Origin: Opisthorchis felineus
Lineage: Eukaryota > Platyhelminthes > Trematoda > Opisthorchiida > Opisthorchiidae
NCBI GenBank assembly: GCA_004794785.1
Contig: SJOL01004559.1
Span: 188,567-252,566 of the forward strand
Length of the DNA stretch: 64,000 nt
Direction: 5' to 3'
Shown here: positions 46,801 to 60,189 of the stretch, in pieces
Layout of the letters: each line of letters opens with the position of its first letter
How positions within the stretch are numbered: the stretch's first letter is position 1
Notes under the pieces: generated by a model
The model's database searches: none
The model's input: only the letters and a program-made list of their open reading frames with translations
What the model was told of the DNA's origin: nothing
Made by a program: the position numbers and the translations under genes

Positions 46801-49800
46801 TGTACTGTGAGGTTTTGGAGTTGTACCTCTGTGTGAAATAGTTAGAATCTCAAGAAATGAGTAAATCTTTTCATATCTGCACAATTCACTCGATAGAGTC
46901 TGTCCACAGCCACCATCTGGCACTTTTTGTGCCATAAGGTTCCGTGACAAATTAGAAGGCAGTTCACCCAATTCAGCTTGATTTCTGTAGTTTTAAAGTT
47001 AGTCGCATCCATGTAAAACTGACAGACTTTATCGTTGACCAATGTTTCGCGGAAGTTGGTGTCTTTAATATGTCGCATTTCAAGCTCACAATCCGTTTGG
47101 TTTTACCGAACAGGATCAGCCATTATTTATTTATTTATCCCTTCCTTACTGGTATTCGTCCATGTCTGTACTATATAGGGACGTCGTTCTCATTATGCCA
47201 CTCATACACACTTCGTTCTTGATGTCGGATATCAAGAATCTATGGTAACCCAGCAGATGCCACTGTTCATGAACATAAAATAAATTTCAAGGCAGAAACA
47301 TACCGCCCCCTATTTGCCTCTCAGCTGAAGTTTCGTGTTCGAAGAGTACAGTGGTGTCCTAGATTCAAGTTGCATGAACCTTAAAGGCAGGTTACCACAG
47401 GAATATATGGTATGGTAGGAAGCTTCTGTAAAGAAAGCCACTTTAAGTGATTTAGAATGTTCCCAAGTTTAAAGTAGCCATTTTTCAGGATCTGTGAATA
47501 TATGCTCCCGGACAACTAGTATTATATCATACAGTCATCCTTGGCCGATTTGTCATGATAAACCATATAAATATCGGAGGTGGATTCTGCCGGCTTATCA
47601 AGTAAAGGATAAAAGATACTGTCAGCGGTTGTTCACCACCTCAAACCAGTTGTAGTAACTACGTAAATTACACCTTAAATGACATGGCGTGAACACGCTG
47701 ACACAATGGTCCCTAAAATTCAAATACGGAGTTATTTTATAAGATAAACTCCTTCCTTAAATACTCCTAAATAGATTATCCAAAACTCCACACAAGCCAG
47801 TGCCTTACCGGTTGCTTTGTATTATTTGTCCGTTTGTGTAGCGGACTGCCCAGAAAGAAATACCTTATCGGACGAGGTGTAAGGTTTTTATCAGCTTCTG
47901 ATACCATTCTTCCAGATTTCTAGTAGACATCTCAGGCATACGAGTACCCATGTGGATCCTCTTCAGACGATGCTTGGTAAGATGTCTCACCCGCTGCATT
48001 TAGATATGATCAGCCGTCTTCGGGGAAAACCCACTGTTCATCGCCGGTGTGCTTGTATACGCAAAAGAATCTGCATATAAAAATTCCGTGATTCTCTATA
48101 TTGCTTACAGGATGACTTTAGAATCATCTCTCCGAGTCAACATTTTCGAACTAGTAGGCGTATAAGTTTTTGTCCACTGTAGAGCACTTTTCTTCCGCTA
48201 AGTCCCTCAGATTGGTGGTTGCATTTTAGTCTTTGTATATACCGGAAAGACGGTTTGTGTTTAATGGTCCTCTTGCCCACTACTCATTCTGAAAGCAGAC
48301 ATGTTTTATCAGCCACGAACCCTCACAAACTAAAATTTCTTACAGTAAAGGTGGTTATCTGGTAAGATGAGGATTAGAATTTGAAGGATACTTGGCAGGC
48401 CAAAGGATTCATCGGTTTCCAAGAGGCGACTCGAAATCTTTAGTTAGAGAGTTGTTTGTGACAGCATGTTTCCATCAAAGTTTCACCCTCTCCGCAAACT
48501 CATTCAGTGGGGGACTGATATTTTAAAATATAAGCTTTTTAGTGCATATTTTATGTGCTAATCCATCGTTCACCTCTTAAAACAGTAAATGTTCCTAGGT
48601 GTCATTAAATAGCAGCGGGCCGGATCGGGCCATTACTGTGTCTAGAGGCCCCAAGTCAAGAAGATTTTGCATCTTTCGGTGTCATTTCTTGCATCCAAGA
48701 AAGGCTTAAAAATCTACTCTAACCCCAAAATATACAGGCGTCATTTGAATGTAGACCGAGCACTGCTTAGGGTGAAAAGCGGGAGACCATAAATAAACGT
48801 TGATCCTCTTTTTTGGTGAATACGGTCGTCCTAATGTCGACTAGGTCTTCTGTGTGATTGAATTTTTACTCAGTAGTGGGAATAAAACTGAGATGTTACA
48901 AAGTTACGACGGCATGTGTAAAACAAGATAAACGCCTAACTTCATGGTGTCAGTCTGACCATGAGGTAGTCCGGTAGTACATGTCGGAATACAGGTTTGC
49001 CTGAAAGGGTGAAAACTAACATTTCTTCGATACATTAGCATAATCGCGCAGTCCGTTGGAATGTGTGGAGAATCACTGATGATTTTGACGAGTCGCAACG
49101 TAGTCGGCTATGAGGGTCATTCCAAAGTAGCGAAGTGGGAGGAGGTAGGTAAAGCATCAAACGATGCATAATGACTCACTCGGTAACAGAATTTGCGATT
49201 CATCCGACCTAAAGATGGTCGATAGCTCGCAGCGCTAAAGCGTGGTAGACAGACACGCAACAAGAAGTTGACGTTTTCGCGCTTCCAGTGATAAACTCCA
49301 AACTGGTGGTACTTTTTATTCAGAATACTCGAGCGAATAAACCGGTTTTAAAATGTTCCGCTTTTTAGGTTTTAAAATACAGCCTTCCCTCATGATGGGG
49401 ACAGTTTTCTAACGAAGGTCATAAGAGTGTATTGTTTGCGGTTCATTTTTTGCGATTTAAACTCTCCAGTAATTGAGTGGACAGCGCTTTACACCTACAA
49501 TATAAGATTTAAGCACAAAAAACAACCAGTGTACGAATACTTGACAGTTTTTCTGTGGCTCGGATCGCATTTTGCTCAACAAAACAAGTCCAGACAAGAC
49601 AAACCAGCGTGTTGCTGGACAAGCCCCATTTTTTGTTTAAACCGTGAAGCAATATTAGGGTGACTGAACTGGAAATTCATTCACAAAACTAATTGCCTGC
49701 CTAAAGACCAAGGTTGTGCGTCTCACAAAAGTAGGAAGCAGCAATGTGTAGTTTAAGAGAGCTTATCCTGTTAGTCACCGTTAGGTAGGATACATACTTC

Positions 49801-51040
49801 AAAACGAAGAATAGGCAAGCGAACCACTAAGTGAAGATTTATGCGCTCAAGAAGACATTTTCCATGTAAGTAAATGCTAATGTTTGGAACTGGAACTGCC
49901 CAGCTTGAGGAAGAACAAAAGTAGTGTTGACTGCACCCCCTTGGTGGTGCTGTTTGATTGTAAAATGTCTGAATGAAAAGTGCCCACCCCCGAAAGTGCG
50001 TTCTCTTCTTGGGAGGTACGTTATGAGCATTATATTGACGACATTTTCCGTACAGACGGATAAAACGATATAGAGATAAATACATTGAAACGTCGTTCCT
50101 TTTGCTTGCCAAAAATATAAACGTATAATGTCACCGAATGTAATGCGCATCATTGTAGCAGTCTATAGTATCTGACACTCGTTAAATAAGACAGATCACT
50201 CAGGAGAAAAAAATTTTAAAAAAACGAAGCGCCCTTAACGCGATCCTTTTTTTGTTGTGATCTACACGATGGGCTTATATTTGCTCTCCACTCCTGTGGA
50301 AAGGCCTAGATTTTCTTTGTTTGAACCCACATATCTATGTATAATAAAAATATCAATCGCAAATTTGGTGCTTTATGGGCTTTTCTTTAAGCTTGCGACA
50401 TGACGATTGAGTAACATGGTAAGTATATCTGTGGTTCTGTCTACCCTGTGCCATAACGAGAACCTAGTATTCTCCCAAAATACTTTCCGTCTGCAGCTTA
50501 GCTGCAAATGGACGGGAATCATGGGTTGTAATAACCGGAAAGTCCAGGTCGTTTGTTGTATCCATGACTCCGAGGCACATTTCAAAGGCAAAGTTTGTGC
50601 CCGATTTATTTTCATTTATGGTGTAAAATTTCCGTTCAGTAAAAGAATACCAGAACAAATGTTCACTTTGTCGGGGCCGGAATGTCGTTTTGGGTTAGGC
50701 CTAAAAATGTATAGACACGTGATCTAGCGGGAATACCGCTACAAAAGCCAGACATTTGTTCCATAGTTTGTTTCTGCTAAGTGTGTGAATCTGATGTGTT
50801 AAAAGAGAGTCGACTGCTGTGGGGAGCGATCCCGGTGGTTTTGTGTCGCTATACACTTCTCCTAGCACAACAGCATCCGACGTATTAGTTTACCATGCAG
50901 CCCTATTTTGGGTAAATTTAGGACGCTCTGGATGGAACCTAATTAAGAGCCCGTAGTATCAAATGGATTCCATATGAGGCTAGACACTAATTTGTAAACT
51001 AAGATAGAAATTAGTATCCATATCTCGTGAACCGCATACA
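43810..51040. other. Long stretch without assignable genes
   Basis: Frames of 60-100 codons occur at 44484-44720, 45632-45928, 50407-50727 (plus) and 49771-50153 (two minus frames). None shows a domain. No functional elements could be supported. Confidence 0.4.
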
Positions 51041-51044
51041 TTTG

Positions 51045-51320
51045 AACACCAATTTGGTTGTAATGAGAGATTCAGCTGAATCCGGTTAAGAATAATTAGT
51101 GTGCGAATGAGTGTATTTATCGAAATGAGTTCAAGCAGAACTAGGGTTGACGGAAACTCGAGAACTGCGCCCGTCTGATGATCCTCAGGAGGGGTGAACT
51201 GGTCGTGGGTTGTCGAAAAGTTTCTAGCAACCTTATGAATAGTGCTCTTTCAGGGTATCACTATCTCTTTTATGACGTTCTTCAACTGCATGTGTTGCAA
51301 AAAGTCCCCCGTTAAAACAA
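51045..51320 (+). repeat. Family A repeat, mutated GAAA box
   Basis: Begins with a GAACACCAATTTGGTTGTAA-like block, passes through GAGAGATTCAGCTGAATCC, then GGGTTGACGGAAACTCGAG. The hammerhead follows at about 51168-51220: CTGATGA intact, the GAAA box reads GAAC, CTGG replaces CCGG, and GTC before GTGGGT is intact. Catalysis is unlikely. A further fragment with GGTGGGCTGTC lies near 51420. Confidence 0.6.
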
Positions 51321-51449
51321 ATGATTGTTTCATTTGATTGTTTATCCCAACTGAACCCAATACTGTGTCGAAGTACGAACAGTAGATTTAACTGCTTAGC
51401 CCAAAAACGTGCAAGATCGTTGGTGGGCTGTCCAGGAGTTCTATTGAGT

Positions 51450-52910
51450 AGGTTTTGTGCAATTAAAGAATTCCAATGAAAAGGTTGGTTCTTTGTCCAC
51501 TAATATGTGTATGATTAGGCGAAAACAAAAATCAGATAGTAAGTGACTATCAGCAAACAATCCAATTATTAGTCGATTTTAGTTTATACGTAATCGCCTG
51601 GCCTGCTAGGATCAGCAAAGTGAGTTCTGAGCACATATTATTTTCGATCATCCACCTACCTGTCAGTCACTCACGCAGGCAAACCGGAAAAGAAACAGAA
51701 AGAGCAGGCTGCACAGTGAGGACAATACTGCATATGCTCAGCTGCCACTCAACAGACATTGTTCTATTAGACAGTAGTGTGAAGTGATGTACTGCCTACA
51801 TCGTTCTGAAGGACAATCACGAAGGCACAAATACAGATTATCGCATTCCAGCTCGAACAGCTGATGTTTCGCAGGATAAATGTGGTCTTCACTTGCCATA
51901 AACCAAAGTAAATATAGACTTTCGCAGTTCACTCAGCAAACACCAGCGCTCTGGAGTGCATTTGAGTGAATAAAATGCGTTCCTAAAATTGGGATCCTGC
52001 TTACTGGTGTGCAGCAACATTTAAAATCACTCTGAAAACAGTTTAAAAAGTATTCTTTTAACATTTCCAGTGGTGTCATTTATGGAGACTCGAAAAAGTA
52101 AATGTCTCACACCATTCGACAAAATAAAAATTTTGTTGCGTGTTGCACTTGCAACCCTGTGTTTCTGGTTTCCAAATGTTGACCTGTTTTTGTCTTCATA
52201 TGTTATGGCAGATGGTGGTATAGTTATGTTTTGAGCCGCGGCCTCTAGTCCCGAGAGTTTTGCTTAGGTCTAGTAAAAGAAATTTAACCGAGGATTTTCA
52301 AAAACGTTGGTACTGTAATTTAGCACTACACGCCACATTTCCCACCCCTTTTTGCAATTTTCAGTTTCCAAACATCAACCATACCTGGCATTGTAAAACG
52401 AATTAGGCTGGTTGAATATGTATCTTCATATGGCAGATGAAATACCAAAACGCGCGTTAAAGTTCAACAGCCGTTCTATAAAATTATTGGTGGGCATGTA
52501 GTGAGCGTAAAAAACATGGTGTATGAAATTTGGAGGTGGATCGATGAAATGAAATGGGAATTTTATCATTAGACACGGTCACTGTGTCATGTAAAAAACA
52601 TTTATTCTCACTTCGCACATAAATGTATGATGTCTACAATTTAAGTATACAACTCAAATTGATGGGCATCAGAAAAACATTCACCCACGCACATCAAATC
52701 CGATTCTTTGGTGAGGAACCAGTTGATGTATTAATGACAATTCTTACGTGAGCATGGATACCTGAGAGCAACAAAATGAGAAATCACATTCTAGGATTGC
52801 TTGTGTTGCTAAAAATAATGGGTAAATAACAACCGAGCTGTAGTTGCTTTATAGGCCTGTTTAAATATTTGTAATGATTAAAGGCACCTTTACGTGAAAT
52901 ATGAGTTCAT
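51450..52910. other. No identifiable gene
   Basis: A cysteine-rich minus-strand frame at 51738-51932 has no recognised domain. The rest is stop-rich. Confidence 0.35.
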
Positions 52911-52914
52911 TGTG

Positions 52915-53165
52915 ATCATAAAGGTGGTGAAAACTCTAAACACCACGCTGCATATTCCACCCTCTGTGAGGTTTATCAGGTAGGCACACTCCCCAAATTT
53001 CTATCGGTCCAAATTCACACTTGAACAGTAAATTGGAATTATCTGCATATAGACACTTATTTGTTAAATAGGATAGCGGGAGTGACTGATTCAGCTGAAT
53101 ACCTCATTCACAATGTTCTTCAACCTCATGTGTTAAACAAAAGTCGCCCCATACGTTACAATGAC
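52915..53165 (-). repeat. Old family A repeat
   Basis: Blocks are recognisable but eroded: GTTTATCAGGTAGGCACAC (CTGATGA box degraded to CTGATAA), CTTATTTGTTAAATAGG, GATTCAGCTGAATACCTC and GTTCTTCAACCTCATGTG. There is no usable ribozyme core. Confidence 0.5.
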
Positions 53166-53169
53166 GTTT

Positions 53170-54920
53170 TTACTCTCTCAAGCATTTTTAGAACTGTTAC
53201 TTCAAAACTAGCGAAAATACTATCGAAAAAGACAAGGCAACCCTGGATATTTCTACTTTGATACCAGGTTTATTGGACACCAACAGAACTTTGTTGTTTT
53301 GTAGAAAATTCGCTCGCAAGACGGTATTTCATTTTAGCTGCAATTTCTCGTGTCTTTAAAATGTTATTTTCAAGACCACCAAGACCGAAATTACTCTAGT
53401 ACTTGCCAAACTAAACCCAAGTTGCCTTCACTTAGGAAATCTGAGGTGTTAGGTAACGATAGCATCAAAGAAGACAGATGACAAGGTGAGTCGACCAAGT
53501 TTCTTTGAAATTTTCAGCCTACAGTAGCTACAAATTCATCGGAAGCAAAAATTCTGCCAAAGATCTCAAAGTTGAATTTGCGTAGAATTTTGCTCACTCT
53601 TGGATGAACCTGGCACACGACTTTTAATTTTTCGTTTGATATCATGCTACTATCGCTTCATTTAAGTAACCAACTGCAACCCAAAATATTAGAACAGCAG
53701 ATGTGCCGCAATCACTGTGGTAAAATGTCCACTTCGGTTACATGAACCATGGTGAACTTGTGCGCACAAATTTAGAATTTTTTGATGGTGATTGGACAGG
53801 CCTTCAGATCAGCCCTTTCGTTCGCAATAGTTCCGATTTGGCCTTAAAGCATCAACCGACAGAGTGTTTTTCCATTAACTGAAGCAGGTTAACAGATTTA
53901 TATGACAGATTCTGTCCGTTTTCTGCTACAAGTTGAAGATAGTACATTGATATGCATTGTTTGCCCATCAACATAAGTGATGTAGTTGAGCGCTTTTAAT
54001 AACGAACACCGCTGCAAAGCATTTCCTACTACAAAAATTTCTTAATTATTACAAGTGAGTTCGATGCAACGAACTTCTACCAGCACCTAATCAAAAGTAA
54101 ATGAATAGTTTAGTAAAAATATCCGTTTTTACCTGATGAACAGATAGAATCCAGAAAATGATATATTATTTTAAGAGTAAGAATGAGTGAATTGGTGCAA
54201 TCGCACGGTTAATAACGCATGAATTTGCGCACATAGACAGTGCAACACGTGGACTTTTCATGCCCCGAAACAAGCGGACTGGGTGGTTGAATGTTAGATC
54301 TGCAAAATGCTCTTAATTCTCGTGAAGGCAAACGACTGATCAAATCGCCTAATTAATCTCGATGCCACTAGGGGACCATGGGGGTTAGTAACAGACAGCA
54401 GGTGAAATAAATGTATGAAGCTGAAAAACTGATGTGGGAAAGAGGAAACATGAAGTGGAATTATGGGAGTATTGATAACTTCTCAAGAAGCCAGACAATT
54501 AGGCCCGTCAGGTCATTCATTAGGATACGCTGAATGCTGAGTGATATTTTTTGTAGCTAGCAAGACGTAGCTAGCAGCGGGAGACGTTTAGTCCTTTAAG
54601 TAGCACTGAGAGTTTATTTCAGTTATGCAGAGGCTGATTAGTCGTCATTTGTGCGAGTAAAGGAATGTTGCCAGTAGTGCACATTGCTTCTCGGCCTATC
54701 AGCACAGATTGGCTTTATTTACAGGAAGAAACCTCAGTTGGAAATGCCAAAATGTCCCCACACAACCTACAGTCTATAAGTAGCTCAGAGGAAAAATAAA
54801 ATCACAAGACGTGTGAGAATTCCACCTGAGAATTCGTCACTCGAGAAGCCAATCAACACGTGTCCACGTGATGTGGATCCCCTGATCGAAGGTTGAGTGA
54901 AGCTACAGGCTATCTAAGTG
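53170..54920. other. No identifiable gene; short tandem direct repeat
   Basis: A 10-base direct repeat GTAGCTAGCA occurs twice, four bases apart, at 54553-54562 and 54567-54576. No gene is supported. Confidence 0.4.
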
Positions 54921-54923
54921 TAC

Positions 54924-55080
54924 GCTGATCACACTGGTGATCAGCGGCTTATTCCCGAGAGGTTGTGTTCAAACTACTAGTCGGAGGTTCGGAGGCTAGA
55001 AACTCCATGGAGTTTTGTGGGAATCACACTGCTGATAATTCCCAACAGAAATGAAGTGGCTTTTCAGCATAGAGGGACTT
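54924..55080 (+). repeat. SINE family 2 copy preceded by a hairpin
   Basis: A perfect 9-bp hairpin GCTGATCAC/GTGATCAGC (54924-54932 and 54937-54945) stands right before an eroded SINE. The body blocks CACACTGCTGATAATTCCC and GTGGCTTTTCAGCAT match family 2. The hairpin is not seen in the other copies. Confidence 0.5.
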
Positions 55081-55084
55081 TACT

Positions 55085-56285
55085 TACAGTACATAAGTAA
55101 CCTAAATGGCTTAGCAAGATGCGCCGTAAGCTTCCGTATGAGTACCTAACCCAAGTCAAACAGCAAACTGGTGGCTGCTAGTGTTCTGCGCACGTTAAAT
55201 ACCTACAAAGCTTTTCTCTTATCTGAAATTCTCCCCAGCAGACAGATTAACATTCCTTAAACTGATGAAACCTACATACATATATCCGGACTCTCATATA
55301 ATGACCTCAGTGTCGACCGTGGAAGGGTTAAGTGCAGCATAATCTTGCCCCTAAAAGAGTACATCCGTAAATAACATCCCTTCTCACCCAACAAAACGCG
55401 AGTCACATGCTTTAAAAAAAATCAACTGAAGTCAGAGTTCCCTGCCCCGCACAAACAATGCAACAAACGCCGGATTTTGATTCCAAGTGCTCTATTCGAT
55501 TTGCTAGTCCTCACAGTCGTAGAACATCAGTGTTCTGAATGTTTCGCCGACTGGCGGAAAAAGACGGAAGCTAGATTCACAAACTTAGACATGAAACGCA
55601 AGGACTCTGCCGGACAATTAGAACATGAGTCTGGGTCAGGAAACTAAGAAATTGTCTGCGATAACTTTCTATCCGTGCACTGCTTCAAAATTTGGCTTCA
55701 GTAGAAGCTTTCCCTATCAGCAAGCAATTCCCTTCAGAGTATTCTATTTCCTCAGTTTTGTCAGTGATGCGAATTAAGTAGGTTGAGATATTGGAAGTGG
55801 CTAGCGTTTCCAAAATACGTATGCGGGTTTTACCGGTATATCATGTTTGTCCATAACTGGCCAGTTAATAACTGACTTATTAACCTGTGTCGACCTGAAG
55901 AAAAATGTCCCCTTTTCAACAGCAGTGAAAAGGCCTTATCTCCATGCCATATCTATACAACTGCTTTCAAATATCCACCTTCCAACACTTCGTCAGTACG
56001 CCAATGGAGTATTCCCGTAGTTATCGTAAACAACAACAGAGGGCCAGTCATAATAACTTCCTTGGTTTGGCTGATTTGCATAGGTCATTTCTTTATTACT
56101 TCAACAGTAACATCCTTTTTGCTCCATGCAGTTTAGCTGAAAAATAAGATGTGGTAATGTTTTTTTAAACAATAAACATTCGTTTCTAACTTTGATGGAA
56201 TATTCTCCATAGGACATTTATGATTGCGTTCTAACCGGTATTTTGCCTGTTAGGACGTTTTGTGGTAGCTTTTGGGCCAAAGATA
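55085..56285. other. No identifiable gene
   Basis: Short frames without motifs. A GAATGTTTCGCCGACTGG stretch near 55538 resembles half of a GAAAC-type hammerhead on minus but lacks the CTGATGA box. Confidence 0.35.
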
Positions 56286-56286
56286 C

Positions 56287-56343
56287 GGCAGTGGAGCATC
56301 GGTGTTGAACACTGATGTCATGCTGTCGATGATGATGATGATT
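56287..56343 (+). mobile_element. RTE retrotransposon 3' end
   Basis: The block GGTGTTGAACACTGATG...TGCTGTC followed by a GAT repeat (56326-56343) matches the tail of the RTE remnant at 10.06-10.12 kb. Only the 3' end is present, as expected of heavy 5' truncation during target-primed reverse transcription. Confidence 0.65.
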
Positions 56344-56433
56344 GGGCCAAAAATCCCTGGTCAGTCAGCTTTTGCTCTTTTCGGAATCAATTAAATACAA
56401 CCCTGAACTTCCCGTCTGCTCTGCACGACACAG

Positions 56434-56620
56434 AAGGCAATATCGTGACCGTTCAATGGGGTTCTGGAAAGTAACACAATATCTCATTAGACAAATGAGA
56501 AATATTCTCACATCACGATTTTCATATGATAAGCTCATGAGCAGTTTGAGAGAATATAACGTTTCACAATTATTCACGTGCATTGGTCGAGTATCGAAAC
56601 GCGGTAAACTGGGAGATCAG
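56434..56620 (+). CDS. Candidate internal exon, unknown protein
   Basis: An open stretch is bounded by an acceptor-like site (a pyrimidine-rich tract ending in CACAG) and a strong donor (GATCAG then GTTAGT). The translation includes FWKVTQYLIRQMRNIL and YDKLMSSLREYNVSQLF, which reads like ordinary protein. I do not recognise the family. It is 187 bases long, so the phase changes across it. No flanking exon was identified, so this is only a candidate. Confidence 0.3.
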
Positions 56621-56719
56621 GTTAGTGCAGTCCCAAAAAGTGTCCTGAACACCACCAAGAAAAAGGTTGACGGATTACGAAGGACAAATAAAACGGAAAT
56701 AATGAGATAGGGTTTTCTA

Positions 56720-59025
56720 AAAGAGAATAACGATCAGGTGAAATAACTCTGTTTCAGATAGAAACCGGTCCAACACACAAATAGACTTGTGCGTAGCGCT
56801 ACTCAAATGGTGTCCAAATGTAATTCTTCTGATGCAGTCTTTCTTCCTTGAAGCAATTTTTAATTTTACCCCCGGGAATTTTGAAACCTCGGCATTCTGT
56901 AGACCATATTTGGCATGTTCGAGTAAGTGAGACAAAACAGACACCAGCAGTGAAATCGACCATACTCTTAGTAAGTGATCCCAGGATGACTCGCTTCAAT
57001 CATAATCTAAGACGGCCACGAGCTGCCTGCTAATAGCCCTGGGTGTAGGTTCACATGATCAGGTACAATACCGACAATTTTACTGAAGGTTAAAAGTAAT
57101 TTGAACAGCATAAGAGAGTTATGGATTTGGAAATAAAGAGCATGTCATTCACTAGCTGGGGAAGTGTACGGCAAGTTAGTGGTTTCCCCAAATGGTATCT
57201 TCACGGAAGGTTATCACGGGTAAGATGGAAGGACTTCTTGCGAAAGACCACTGAAAATCCTTTAACATGTGCTTTTAATGCAGATACTTCTGTGCTCTTA
57301 GGTCCCTTTCTTTAGGGAGTCTTCTGCTTTCTTTATTGTGATAAAAAACAGACAACGACATGCCCGTTTTTTAGGAGTTTGCACAAGGAATCTAGACGAT
57401 CCAGTTCAATATATTTCTGTTCGAACAATCTACAACAGCTACGTGACCACACCAAAACAGGCATAACTCGCTCAGGTGCACACGCGTGAATTACTTTTTT
57501 CTGTCTAATCACTTTACGCTCGATGAAAGCGCAAGTGTTCCACAGAATTTCAGTGTTTTGACCCTGATCTAGACTTAGTCTAGTAATGCTACTCTGTATT
57601 ACCCTGGTCAGTTAATGTCAGTAGAACGAACTGTGCACAACAACGGGCCTGAAGTGAGATATTTCTCGGTTAATGGGCAGTCAGTAACTTATATCAGATC
57701 CGACATCAGAAAAATCGGTACCAGAACTATATTTTCCCCATGGTATAATGGACACAAAGTTTCGTCGATATTACCATAACAATGGTCTGGCTGGAATATT
57801 TTCAGTAGTGTTTTACGCATAAAAGGAAATGCCAGCAAGGTTGATAATGTGTTTACTGTAGATTAGTTTACCAGATAGGTAGTGGGATTGAGGGATAAAA
57901 GCTGAGTCGTGTTTGGCAACAGTAAATCCACCATGATTTTTTGGAGAGATAGGACAAGTGGTTTTTTCACCTCATAATTTCCTCGCCCGAATATTAGGCG
58001 ACGAATGATGGGAACAACGATTCATCCTATAACCCTTTTCCTTCCCTAAAATCTATATGTAGTTAATACATTGTAAATCTTGTAAAGAACCAAAGCAAAG
58101 TACCTCGTGCAAGAAGTTGTGAACCATATGAGCTTTCACTGGTAGAGCAGAATGGTGTCCTTCAAAACACGGATCGTGATACTTCTTCACAGTACTCTTA
58201 AAGTTGATTCCAAAATTTCGCTTCTTTGACTATCAGGCATCTCATAAAAACACGTCATTCGAGAGGAACAAACGATTTGTTTCGTGTGCCACTGAATAGC
58301 CGAAACACAAAGTTGCTGTCAGCTATGGTCGCAGCTTACCAGCAACGGTCAGGGAAGAAATTTGTCTATCTCCAGTGATTCTGATCATGTTAAATTTTCT
58401 TCTAATGATAAATGTCCTCCACTCAACCCGGTTGATGATGCAACCTCGTGTAATTTATACCTTCACGACTGGGGATGGTGGAAGAAAAAGAGATGACCAG
58501 CCAATGCACCGAACACCTTACACCAGTGCACCTGTATATCAGCAGCTTTTATCCGTAAATGTGCCGTTCTAATAGAAGACTACTGTTGTTCACGTATTTT
58601 AACTTTATTCTGGCTTGCAAGACATCGTATTTATCCACCAGGAAGAGTAGATTGAAAGCTTTTCTCCAGTAGCTAACTAGGTTAAAATTGTTTCCTGGAG
58701 CCTGACTTATAGCACGCTTTAACATAAGTTCCCGAGTGATACATTTGCATGCTACATAGGAACATCGTAAAAATTCCAATATTATCAAAAGAAAATTCAA
58801 GAGCACTGCTCTGTAGCTGTCTTATCAAAATTTAAAACAGTTGAAAGAAGTGTGTTCAACTCATTCTGTTTTAACACGAGTAACTTCATGCCAATTCCGC
58901 AACAAACAAATATCAGTTAGGAGTAACAATACTAGCTTTAAGGTTGCTTTTTTAGTCATGCTGATTCTCTAACTAATCCTGTTTCCTAGGAATCAATTAA
59001 AAAGTTCTTTCCCAAAATCCATTCT
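56720..59025. other. No identifiable gene
   Basis: Short frames on both strands with no domain and no shared repeat. Confidence 0.4.
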
Positions 59026-59029
59026 TCAA

Positions 59030-59165
59030 ACAGCTCAGTAGTTGAGGTGCAAACTTACGAATAATGAGGTCAGTGGTTCGAACCCAACCTTAGTATCTCG
59101 GCTACTTCTGACTAGGATTGGGCAGCTATACACCGACATGGCATTACAGCTGAATGGTTATAATT
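59030..59165 (+). repeat. SINE family 1, diverged copy
   Basis: CAGCTCAGTAGTTGAGG (A box region) and CAGTGGTTCGAACCC (B box) are followed by ATCTCGGCTACTTCTG, GGATTGGGCAGC and a GCATTACAGCTGAATGG block. The order and spacing match the 20.4-kb copy. The A box has decayed. Confidence 0.6.
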
Positions 59166-59169
59166 TTTG

Positions 59170-60180
59170 TGGTTCTCAAAAACTAATAACTGGGCCTGAG
59201 TGATAACACAGTGTATTGCTGGCCTTGAACATAATCCTGTTGAGAGACAACAATGTGCGCAGTTTTGATCTGCAGGCTGTTAGAAAGTCCCCTCTTTCTT
59301 GAGATTTTTTCACTCAGGCCGCTGAACACTCATATGGTTGTTCAAATGACTTGTTTATGTGCCCTATCAACCAGTGCGAGTGCATTCGTAAACGGATTCC
59401 CAACGTCAAATAACAGCACACTTCTGGTCCAAGCCAAATTCATGCTTAATCTCAGTGTTTACATAAAAGTATTTTATTTGAAATTCCACCGTCTTTCCCG
59501 TCGGAGCTTAAATGGGCTTGTGATTTGATGGAATCGGAAATGAGATTTTAGCTAATTGAAATTTTTCCAGGTAAACACGAAACTGGTGAATGTGGACAAC
59601 AGCAAACTTACAGACGCAATATCTTTTACGCCGTGCAAAGCCAACTACTACTTAAGAGGTCCGTTTACTTAAGCTTTGTCATTTCATGGGCGGATTTGCG
59701 AGTGGCGCTAATAAACACACTCACAAAGCACATTCGATGTTTGTGCCCGACGCAGACATTACAGAAACCATGTGATGAGCCTTATGGTGTCTTGAACCGT
59801 TGGCTGCTACCAAAGGCGGATGCTAGGAAGTTGTTACCATATAAGATTTTGTGAAGTTTCATTTGGTTGGACTAGTTGCCTGCAAAAAAGGAATGAGCAC
59901 AATGACTTGTCTGCACGTGATTTGGTAGGAAATTCCACATGGTCCTCTCGGCTTGTCTTATATATCCAATGGCGATTGAAACCTCGAAAAAAGATTATTG
60001 TCATTTTGTATTTGCTAAAAGAGAGTGATTCAGCTTCTACTTCCCGAGGTATACCTGCAAAATCAACAAACCATCGTGCTTAAATGAAGCTTCAGATGAT
60101 GAAATTACCACAAAGTTCTTCTGCACTCAACCAAGTTCCACTGTCAGACTCCCAATTTAGTCTGAGTTTCAAATCAGATT
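59170..60180. other. No identifiable gene
   Basis: Plus-strand frames at 59253-59528 and 59820-60083 have no domain. Confidence 0.35.
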
Positions 60181-60189
60181 GATGGAACA

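Noticed and set aside
50080..50100. GAAACGTC as a family B ribozyme
   Set aside because: There is no CTGATGA box or stem II upstream; a chance match.
51738..51932. Cysteine-rich minus-strand frame as a secreted protein
   Set aside because: No signal peptide, no recognised domain, and a length expected by chance in this many frames.
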